DNA from: Planctomycetota bacterium
Lineage (GTDB): Bacteria > Planctomycetota > Planctomycetia > Pirellulales > UBA7805
Assembly: GCA_014237955.1 (NCBI GenBank)
Contig: JABABY010000152.1
Location: 1-5,001 of the forward strand
Direction: 5' to 3'
DNA length: 5,001 nt
Both the position numbers and the translations under genes were made by a program. Each line of letters opens with the position of its first letter. Within the stretch, counting starts at the first letter, position 1. The notes beneath the pieces are model-generated. The model saw only the letters and a list, made by a program, of their open reading frames with translations. It was not told the DNA's origin and ran no database searches. Positions 1 to 4,881 of the stretch are shown here, one piece after another.

Positions 1-755
1 TTCATCAGGGCATCGGCAAGCTCGCCACGGACTTTTCGCTTCAGTTGGCGAAGCTGGTTTTCAGTGAGCTGCGATTGGTTGCCCTGGGCATGATTGCTTC
101 GTCCAAGTTGTCGGCTAACGTCAAGCAGAAGATTTTCAAATAGCCCAATGCTTTTTCGCAGCTGATCCCTAGCAGTTTGGAGGAACGGTGCTGCGTCTTG
201 AGAGGTGTTGGCCTCTTCATGAGCAAAGGTTCCCCGATTCAGATGCACCAGGGCTTCCTGGCGCCGTGCCAGGAGCAAATAGGAGTCATCTTCATCTGCA
301 GTAAGTAATCGATCCATCACATGGATCGCACTATTCCAGTGATTGGACCGTTCGGCTGGCGGGCCGTTTTCTGCCCACGCAACATAGGTCTGCGAGAGCG
401 CAACAGCGAGTGTTGTGCGCTCCGATGATGAGAGGTGATCTTGCTGGAGTTGGTCCTGACAGTATTGTTCTGCTAATGGGTAGAGTTGTCGCTCTAACAA
501 GCCGGCAATGAACCGCTCCTCCGTTTGGTTTGGGAGATACTCAACTGCCCCGGCGGTCGGACAGAGCAGAATCAAAAGAAAACAGGCAAGACAAAATTGG
601 CGCGCGGCATTAGAGCGACCACACTGCGTTTCCCATGTGCTCGAAAAAACCCACCAAGGATTGACCACCGAAAGACAAAATCGCATGGAGGTACTCACGA
701 GAGTGACCAGAAATAGTGCATACCGTCTATCCAAGGCCTTTGAGTGGGCGTTCAT
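1..755 (-). CDS. Predicted exported helical (TPR-like) protein, C-terminus beyond window
   Basis: An open frame of 251 codons runs from ATG at 755-753 off the left edge with no stop. A strongly hydrophobic stretch at about residues 54-66 (FCLACFLLILL) is followed by PTAGA, a plausible signal peptidase site before VEYLP at 71, so the mature protein is probably periplasmic. The rest is helical with repeat-like segments, e.g. residues 80-100 (RFIAGLLERQLYPLAEQYCQ), 113-131 and 140-175, which read like degenerate TPR helices; from about 185 on it is charged and Gln-rich, possibly coiled coil. The ATG lies 20 bases after the second exbD stop, with a weak AGAAGA 5 bases upstream. That start gives an unusually long N-terminus with an extra hydrophobic patch at 11-31; an in-frame ATG at 686 or GTG at 668 is possible, but neither has a good ribosome site. 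No specific family is recognised. The reading frame is secure, the function is unknown. Confidence 0.75.
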   Translation of the reverse strand, partial: MNAHSKALDRRYALFLVTLVSTSMRFCLSVVNPWWVFSSTWETQCGRSNAARQFCLACFLLILLCPTAGAVEYLPNQTEERFIAGLLERQLYPLAEQYCQDQLQQDHLSSSERTTLAVALSQTYVAWAENGPPAERSNHWNSAIHVMDRLLTADEDDSYLLLARRQEALVHLNRGTFAHEEANTSQDAAPFLQTARDQLRKSIGLFENLLLDVSRQLGRSNHAQGNQSQLTENQLRQLKRKVRGELADALM

Positions 756-775
756 TGGATTCTTCTATAGTTATC

Positions 776-1228
776 TCATCCGTTGCTGCGGGCGGCAAAT
801 TGTATCTGTGAAAAACCTGTGGACCGGCTTAGATCATACGATTCGATCACATAGCCAAGAGGAACTTCGGCAACCGGGTCGAGAATAACCGGCACACCAT
901 TATCGATTGCCGCCACAGCCGCAAGTCGCTGTTTCAGTACATCCCAGTCCGCACAGGGTTCCCCACTCATTGTCCAAGTTGGCCGACCATTGTGCCAGCC
1001 GATGGTCACGATAACTGGCTCAAGATCCTGTTCCGCCGGGTCAATAGACGCATCACTTGCCCCGCCCGAAGCCTCGATTTGTATCTGACTGGGAAGGTTG
1101 TGCTCGATAATTTGGAAGCTGGCGGTACAGATGAAAAAAATGAGCAGCAGAAAAACAACATCGATCATCGGTGTCATCGTTGCGTCGCGACGCCCGGAAG
1201 ATTCGAAATGATGTGAGGGAATACGCAT
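776..1228 (-). CDS. exbD: ExbD/TolR-family biopolymer transport protein (second copy)
   Basis: This 150-residue protein has the ExbD/TolR layout: short cytoplasmic N-terminus, one transmembrane helix, and a periplasmic domain. The signature MTPMIDVVFLLLIFF lies at residues 18-32. D23 aligns with the proton-carrying Asp25 of E. coli ExbD, and an NLP motif follows the helix at 44-46. The periplasmic part (about 70-150) has alternating strands (PVIVTIGWHNG, VPVILD) as expected, but is otherwise unlike the first copy. Start choice: ATG at 1228 gives MRIP at the N-terminus, matching the upstream copy. The longer open frame back to 1345 would overlap the first exbD and add 39 residues of unrelated sequence. 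The ribosome-binding site is poor: GAGGTG at 1249-1244 is 15 bases from this ATG, so translation may depend on coupling to the upstream gene. It probably forms a homodimer, or a heterodimer with its neighbour, inside the ExbB ring. Confidence 0.92.
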   Translation of the reverse strand: MRIPSHHFESSGRRDATMTPMIDVVFLLLIFFICTASFQIIEHNLPSQIQIEASGGASDASIDPAEQDLEPVIVTIGWHNGRPTWTMSGEPCADWDVLKQRLAAVAAIDNGVPVILDPVAEVPLGYVIESYDLSRSTGFSQIQFAARSNG

Positions 1229-1283
1229 TGTGTTTGTTACATGCACCTCATTGGTGTTGGTCTGAAAAGCTAACAAAAATATT
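1229..1283 (-). other. 55-base gap between the exbD genes, with a distant Shine-Dalgarno-like motif and a four-codon mini-ORF
   Basis: This is the longest gap inside the putative operon. It is AT-rich just after the first exbD stop (AAATATTTTTGTTAG), then carries ATG AGG TGC ATG TAA, a four-codon frame (MRCM) whose stop ends 11 bases before the second exbD start at 1228. GAGGTG inside it is the only Shine-Dalgarno-like motif but is 15 bases from that start, farther than usual. The gap may lower or couple translation of the second copy. No stable hairpin was seen. Confidence 0.35.
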
Positions 1284-1718
1284 TCAATGAGCATCCACCG
1301 ATTGAATGACTGCAAATTGCACGTTCCAGATACCCAAGCGTGCACAAGCCACCAAGATGGGTTCTACATCACCGTAGGGTATTTCGCGGTCACTACGGAT
1401 GCGAACTTCCAGATCTTTACCAGCACGCTTCTGTTCCTGCTGGAGGCTTGTTTTCAGGTTTTGTGGAGGTATGGGTCTGGTGCCAAATAGTATCACATGG
1501 GGATTCTCGGTGGCGATAATATTGATAGTGAGTCGGCGATGGGCGGTTTCCTGTTCTTCGCCCGTATCTGCGACGGGAAGACTAAGTTCAGCCTGCACCT
1601 CTTGTTTGGCAAGGTGGCTGGAGACGAGAAAAAAGATGATGAGCAGAAAGACTACATCGATCATCGGCGTCATGTTCATTTCAAGGCGACTGCGATGTTT
1701 GCCGACAGGGATACGCAT
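1284..1718 (-). CDS. exbD: ExbD/TolR-family biopolymer transport protein (first copy)
   Basis: At 144 residues it has the normal length for ExbD/TolR. Residues 13-30 hold EMNMTPMIDVVFLLIIFF, close to E. coli ExbD EINVTPFIDVMLVLLIIF, and D21 corresponds to the essential transmembrane Asp25 of ExbD. After the helix, SSHLAKQEVQAELSLPVA (33-50) matches the ExbD extended segment that ends in a conserved LP. The periplasmic domain (about 62-143) includes LTINI, HVILFGTRPI and a YGDVEPILVACARLG helix typical of the family. The start is well supported: GAGGA at 1727-1723 sits 4 bases before ATG at 1718. It lies 23 bases after the exbB stop. The protein is expected to sit in the inner membrane as part of the stator/plug of the ExbB channel, coupling proton flow to the partner protein. 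Confidence 0.95.
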   Translation of the reverse strand: MRIPVGKHRSRLEMNMTPMIDVVFLLIIFFLVSSHLAKQEVQAELSLPVADTGEEQETAHRRLTINIIATENPHVILFGTRPIPPQNLKTSLQQEQKRAGKDLEVRIRSDREIPYGDVEPILVACARLGIWNVQFAVIQSVDAH

Positions 1719-1741
1719 AGATTCCTCGCGAGAACTTCTAT

Positions 1742-2596
1742 TTAACTGTCACTTTGCGGTGGTTGGGGAGGTGGTGCTGCCACTTGTGTGGGCCCAGCAT
1801 TCGGTGGTCGTCGGGAATTACGCCGCCGCTTCAGCGGGGCAAAAACATGTTGTGCAATGTAAGCGCCTTCTGCAACTAATTGATCGACTCGATTTCGAAA
1901 AAAGGCAAATGCAGCGAGAGCAGGGATGGCTACCAGCAGTCCCCCAACGGTTGTAACGAGTGCCTGGTAAATGCCAGTTGCCAAATCCGCTGCTCGGGCA
2001 CTGCCTTGGGTGCTGGCGACTTCCTGAAAGGCGAAGATCATCCCAAAAACAGTACCGAGCAGTCCCACCATGGGGGCAATATTCGCAATTACCGACAAAT
2101 ATTCAATTTTCCGAAAGAGCCGTGCTGATTGTTCTGCGGCGGCATCTTCCATTGCTTTTTCAACGGCACTCCAGCCCCCATCTACCTCCGCAATCCCAGC
2201 TTGCAGGACGAAAGCTAAAAAGCTGGGGCTGTTTTTACAGACCGCGTCCGCCTGGGGCGCATTTCCAGAAAGCAGTTGCTTTTGCACATTTTCTGCCAAA
2301 CCGGGTGGGATCAGAACCGGCGCGCGGATGGAGAGCAGGTGTTCAATAATAAGAGCAACCATCCCGATAGAGAGGGCCACGAGCAACATCACAATCAAAA
2401 AACCTGTGAAGCCTCCGGAAAAGACAATATCCAAAAATCCTTCGGGTGCTTTTTGTTCTGTTGCGGCCGGTGCATTCTCAGTTCCCTCGGGGGCTGCGAT
2501 CGCCAGGGACCACTCTGCGGTGCTAAAAAATATTGCGCCAAGTAATACGACCACTTGCAATACATATCCCGGTATCCATCCGCGGCGGAGTCCCAT
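1742..2596 (-). CDS. exbB: ExbB/TolQ/MotA-family proton channel protein
   Basis: The 284-residue product is the channel-forming subunit of an ExbB/TolQ motor. It starts with a signal-peptide-like segment (1-35) and an Ala/Pro/Glu-rich periplasmic stretch (36-56), then TM1 at about 62-86, a cytoplasmic helical domain (about 90-165), TM2 at about 166-192 with the family hallmark PMVGLLGTVFGMIFAF, and TM3 at about 213-234 with ALVTTVGGLLVAIPA. T182 and T216 align with pore threonines T148 and T181 of E. coli ExbB. The usual glutamate (E176 in E. coli) is a glutamine here, Q211. The tail (257-284) is Arg- then Pro-rich and cytoplasmic. ATG at 2596 lies one base after the stop of the preceding gene, with AAGGA 8 bases upstream inside that gene, so translation is probably coupled. 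It is immediately followed by two exbD genes, the expected partners. Confidence 0.95.
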   Translation of the reverse strand: MGLRRGWIPGYVLQVVVLLGAIFFSTAEWSLAIAAPEGTENAPAATEQKAPEGFLDIVFSGGFTGFLIVMLLVALSIGMVALIIEHLLSIRAPVLIPPGLAENVQKQLLSGNAPQADAVCKNSPSFLAFVLQAGIAEVDGGWSAVEKAMEDAAAEQSARLFRKIEYLSVIANIAPMVGLLGTVFGMIFAFQEVASTQGSARAADLATGIYQALVTTVGGLLVAIPALAAFAFFRNRVDQLVAEGAYIAQHVFAPLKRRRNSRRPPNAGPTQVAAPPPQPPQSDS

Positions 2597-2597
2597 G

Positions 2598-3641
2598 TCA
2601 TGATTCCTTCGTTTGATTGACTCGTTCTCGTAGACGTTGTTTTGCTTCGCCGGCAGCTATCGATTTTGGATAGTTACTGATGACCTCCTGATACATCCGC
2701 ACCGCCTCGTCAAGCAGACCTGATTTACCCATTGATTTGCCTGCCGTCAACAGTGACTCTGCCGCAAGCCTCTGTTGTTTTGGAAAGAGAATTGGAACGT
2801 GCATCAGTGCGATCGCCGCCTGGCGATACTGCTGGCGCGCCACATAAAGCTGGCCGAGGATATAATAAGGTCCGCTGCGGAGCTGTGCAGGCAAGTTCTT
2901 AATCACCTTCTGACAGAGCTCGATATCTTCCGGAGCTGCTGTCAGAATGCGAGTTCGCAACCATTGTGCTGTGGCTAAATTAGAAAGCATCGCATCTGGA
3001 TTTTCTCGGAGTCGCCTGAGCTCCTCGGTGGCCCTCGCGCGATCTGGACCCGTAAGCAGAAAACTCGCGCCGAGCAAACGCACACTCGGCTGGTTGCTCG
3101 ATAGCCACATGTTTGCATCTTTGAGTGTTTTTGGCGCGAAGGGAACACCACCCAGCCATACCAGGGGGATTGATCGGAAATAGGGCGTCTTTGGATCGTC
3201 TTTTAGTAATCTGATGAAGCCTGCAGCAGCTTGGTCGTAACGTTCGAGTGCCCGTTGACACTCGACCATCTCTGCACGAATTTCGCGCTGGACCCACGTG
3301 CGTGTTTCGCTACCGGAATTTAAAAGTTTGTAATAGATGCTGAGGGCTTTTTCAAATTGTCCCGCCGCGATGGCCAGGTGGGCGCCCACCTGTGCGGTGC
3401 TGGGCTCTCCCAATTGGACGTCTACGATCTGGTCGGTCGGAATTATTTGCTCCCGACCACCGGGCAACATGATTTTCAGGCCGCGACCTGTGTAATCAAG
3501 AATGTGCCCACGGAGCCTACGCGTTCCCACTGCCTCAGAGAGAACCACAATATCTGGCGAGCCAGTCTTTTTCTGAGCCGGCATTTCTGTCGCGGCCAGA
3601 ATGATGACAGCCGCAACCAGTCCTATTGGCAAATGCTTCAA
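2598..3641 (-). CDS. Exported TPR-like protein with N-terminal small beta-barrel-like region
   Basis: The 347-residue product begins with a typical signal peptide (MKHLPIGLVAAVIILAATEMPAQ, residues 1-23, one short n-region then a hydrophobic core), so it is probably periplasmic. Residues about 30-77 are beta-rich (HILDYTGRGLKIMLPGG, then EQIIPTDQIVDVQLG) and resemble the small SH3/Sm-like modules that precede TPRs in some exported proteins; this is a judgement by eye. From about 84 on it is helical and TPR-like: AHLAIAAGQFEKALSIYYKLL (88-107), LERYDQAAAGFIRLLKDDP (132-150), GPYYILGQLYVARQQYRQAAIALM (257-280), and a last clear repeat at about 296-326 (LDEAVRMYQEVISNYP), as in YbgF/CpoB-type repeats. 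The start is TTG, chosen because GAGGTGAT lies just upstream and the signal peptide begins there. Position between a vWA protein and exbB suggests a periplasmic scaffold for the motor. The exact role is unknown. Confidence 0.88.
   Translation of the reverse strand: MKHLPIGLVAAVIILAATEMPAQKKTGSPDIVVLSEAVGTRRLRGHILDYTGRGLKIMLPGGREQIIPTDQIVDVQLGEPSTAQVGAHLAIAAGQFEKALSIYYKLLNSGSETRTWVQREIRAEMVECQRALERYDQAAAGFIRLLKDDPKTPYFRSIPLVWLGGVPFAPKTLKDANMWLSSNQPSVRLLGASFLLTGPDRARATEELRRLRENPDAMLSNLATAQWLRTRILTAAPEDIELCQKVIKNLPAQLRSGPYYILGQLYVARQQYRQAAIALMHVPILFPKQQRLAAESLLTAGKSMGKSGLLDEAVRMYQEVISNYPKSIAAGEAKQRLRERVNQTKES
2605..2609 (-). promoter_or_regulatory. Ribosome-binding site of exbB inside the end of the TPR gene
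   Basis: The minus strand reads AAGGA 8 bases before the exbB ATG (2596). It overlaps the last codons of the preceding gene, whose TGA (2600-2598) is separated from the ATG by one base (TGACATG). Ribosomes finishing the TPR gene can reinitiate directly on exbB. This supports the ATG at 2596 rather than a later one, and links the expression of the two proteins. Confidence 0.6.
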
Positions 3642-3644
3642 GAA

Positions 3645-3652
3645 ATCACCTC
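3645..3652 (-). promoter_or_regulatory. Strong Shine-Dalgarno deciding a TTG start
   Basis: On the minus strand GAGGTGAT is an 8-base perfect complement to the 3' end of bacterial 16S rRNA. Its GAGGTG core ends 5 bases before TTG at 3641-3639. The only nearby ATG, which overlaps it (ATG AGG TGA), stops after two codons. The motif therefore makes TTG the start of the exported TPR protein, in agreement with the signal peptide that begins there. Confidence 0.75.
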
Positions 3653-3681
3653 ATTTCACTGTTCCACGCACCCAAAGCCAC

Positions 3682-4722
3682 TTATTTGTCTTTGCCCAAC
3701 TCTCTTGGACTGAACCTACGGAGATTCACAAAAACATATTCTCCGCGGTTCTCTCGTGCCAGTCGCTTTAGCCAACTTCCGCCACCGTCCTGCTCGGTGC
3801 CGAACTGGATAACATTGATCGCAGCACGGCCAGCGTTGCGCCTTTCGATCCGCCGCAAATCTTCAGCGTGGAGTTTTGGATTTGTCCCATCTGTTAAAAA
3901 GAAAATAATATCTGGCGCCATATCGACTGCTGTGAGGAGTGGTTCGAGATGGCGTGTCGTCCCTTCTGCAGTGATCTGGCGAACAAACTCTCGCGCCATT
4001 TGTTTATTTTTTTCAGTGGCAAAAAAAAGGCGGCCCGGTAGGGTTGGGTTGAATATATTTTCATACTCATTGTAAAAGATAATCTGAAATTGTTGTAATT
4101 TACCCAAGCTTTTCAGGCTCGCCAATAATTCACCCTTGGCAGCAGCAAGTGGTCTGCCTTCATATCCATTCATGCTATCGGACTTATCAAACACATAGAC
4201 AAATTTATAGCCTTCGCCCGTGATACCAAAAACACCCGTCTGCACCTTCCCACCATCGAGATTGTTTGTGCCTATTCCGGTTCCGTTAAGATTTAGCCCG
4301 CCTCCGGTGACGGCTCCACCAGCAGGTCCGCCACCCGTCCTTGTGTCTGGCAAAAACGAGTTTGCATCTAGTGGTGAATCGTTTTCGCTCGGCAAGGCGG
4401 TCACCAAGTCGGCCGGTCCAGAACTGCTGGCCGAGTCACTTGCAACATCGATATCCACATTTTCACCTTCATAATATTCTCCTGTATTGGTGGTATGCTT
4501 GAGGACAATACCTGTTGTCCGATCGGGCTCCTCAACGATACCTTGCGGGACCGATTGGACAAGAAAAACAAGCAGTACCAGCAAAATAGCGTGCAGAATC
4601 ATTGAAGAGAGCCAAGCTGGTAGAACGCGCCGATACCGCGAATCTGGCAGGTGTTCTTGTTGGTACAGAGTGCTATTGGACATGGGGACTGAAAAACATG
4701 TGGCCTGAAAGATATACTCCAT
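3682..4722 (-). CDS. Membrane-anchored vWA-domain protein with TonB/TolA-like transmembrane helix
   Basis: The 346-residue protein (333 if it begins at ATG 4683) has a short basic cytoplasmic N-terminus (YRRVLPAW), one transmembrane helix at about 38-57, a long linker (58-170) that is acidic and Ser-rich, then Gly-rich (TGGGPAGGAVTGGG, 129-142), and a C-terminal vWA domain (about 172-335). The vWA metal site (MIDAS) looks intact: DKSDS at 179-183, T255/T256 in EGTT, and D278 in FFLTDGT. The domain should lie in the periplasm and bind a ligand through a divalent metal. The helix carries S40-MIL-H44, the SxxxH motif by which TonB and TolA contact ExbBD/TolQR. Its place at the head of an exbB-exbD-exbD cluster fits a motor-driven transducer. 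Start choice is uncertain: neither ATG has a good ribosome site (GGAAG abuts the ATG at 4722). vWA and one-helix topology are firm; the TonB-like role is inference. Confidence 0.9.
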   Translation of the reverse strand: MEYIFQATCFSVPMSNSTLYQQEHLPDSRYRRVLPAWLSSMILHAILLVLLVFLVQSVPQGIVEEPDRTTGIVLKHTTNTGEYYEGENVDIDVASDSASSSGPADLVTALPSENDSPLDANSFLPDTRTGGGPAGGAVTGGGLNLNGTGIGTNNLDGGKVQTGVFGITGEGYKFVYVFDKSDSMNGYEGRPLAAAKGELLASLKSLGKLQQFQIIFYNEYENIFNPTLPGRLFFATEKNKQMAREFVRQITAEGTTRHLEPLLTAVDMAPDIIFFLTDGTNPKLHAEDLRRIERRNAGRAAINVIQFGTEQDGGGSWLKRLARENRGEYVFVNLRRFSPRELGKDK

Positions 4723-4727
4723 CTTCC

Positions 4728-4733
4728 AGTGTA
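4728..4733 (-). promoter_or_regulatory. Tentative -10 box for the vWA-led operon
   Basis: The minus strand reads TACACT, 4 of 6 matches to TATAAT, with no clear -35 box at the right distance. If used, transcription would begin around 4721-4722, right at the upstream ATG. That would make the vWA mRNA leaderless, or favour the downstream ATG at 4683, which would also explain the absence of a Shine-Dalgarno motif. Confidence 0.2.
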
Positions 4734-4849
4734 CCTAACGCGGGCGGTCATGGCACGGCGAATTGCCTGTGATTCGAAAACCCCGTGTTTTGATTCACTA
4801 CGGAGTGGGACAGGTTATCCTATTGACCGCGGCGCTTCTGGCCGACAGG

Positions 4850-4855
4850 TAAAAT
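4850..4855 (+). promoter_or_regulatory. Tentative -10 box for the def-like gene
   Basis: TAAAAT matches TATAAT at 5 of 6 positions and would place a transcript start near 4862, leaving a short leader of about 20 bases that includes the ribosome-binding site. TTGACC at 4823-4828 resembles a -35 box but the spacer is 21 bases, longer than the usual 16-18, so the call is weak. Confidence 0.25.
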
Positions 4856-4869
4856 ACACAAGAACGATT

Positions 4870-4874
4870 AGGGA
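4870..4874 (+). promoter_or_regulatory. def: Ribosome-binding site supporting the TTG start of def
   Basis: AGGGA lies 7 bases before the TTG at 4882. There is no ATG or GTG in a better position, and the protein similarity to peptide deformylase begins right at this TTG, so the site and the start support each other. Confidence 0.55.
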
Positions 4875-4881
4875 AAGCCTT

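Larger units (their letters stand above)
1..4722 (-). other. Putative six-gene operon: vWA - TPR - exbB - exbD - exbD - exported TPR-like protein
   Basis: Six consecutive minus-strand genes are separated by only 40, 1, 23, 55 and 20 bases, and no convincing terminator hairpin with a T-run lies between them. This supports a single transcript starting in the divergent region near 4723-4881 and continuing past the left edge. All products are predicted to be membrane-bound or exported, and the centre is an ExbB-ExbD-ExbD motor, so they probably build one envelope complex. Co-transcription is inferred from spacing. An internal promoter in the 55-base gap between the two exbD genes cannot be excluded. 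Confidence 0.7.
4723..4881. promoter_or_regulatory. Divergent intergenic region between the operon and def
   Basis: These 159 bases separate two divergently transcribed genes and must hold at least the promoter of the minus-strand operon, and probably that of the plus-strand def-like gene. No coding frame with a credible start was seen. Only weak sigma-70-like boxes can be picked out by eye. One small inverted repeat (CACT-ACGG-AGTG, 4796-4807) is too short to call an operator. Confidence 0.5.

Noticed and set aside
41..226. Minus-strand open frame of 61 codons
   Set aside because: It lies within the 251-codon frame of the exported protein in another phase, with no supporting feature.
508..888. 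Plus-strand open frame of 126 codons
   Set aside because: It lies antisense to the end of the second exbD and the start of the exported protein, has no recognisable domain, and the minus-strand frames there carry clear signal-peptide and ExbD features.
1229..1345. N-terminal extension of the second ExbD to an ATG at 1345
   Set aside because: It overlaps the first exbD by 62 bases and adds 39 residues unlike any ExbD; the MRIP start at 1228 matches the paralogue.
1399..1956. Plus-strand open frame of 185 codons
   Set aside because: It is antisense to the first exbD and the end of exbB, both firmly identified; the composition (Arg/Ser/Cys-rich) is typical of a shadow frame.
2070..2603. Plus-strand open frame of 177 codons
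   Set aside because: It is an antisense shadow of exbB, whose transmembrane motifs are unambiguous.
3626..4075. Plus-strand open frame of 149 codons
   Set aside because: It is antisense to the vWA domain, with no motif and no ribosome site.
1..4722. Bat (Bacteroides aerotolerance) type operon, which also combines vWA and TPR proteins
   Set aside because: There is no MoxR ATPase or DUF58 protein here, and the vWA protein has one N-terminal helix instead of the BatA/BatB pattern with flanking helices; ExbB-ExbD is the core.
4796..4807. Inverted repeat CACT-ACGG-AGTG as operator or terminator
   Set aside because: Stem of four pairs only and no T-run; expected by chance in a region of this size.
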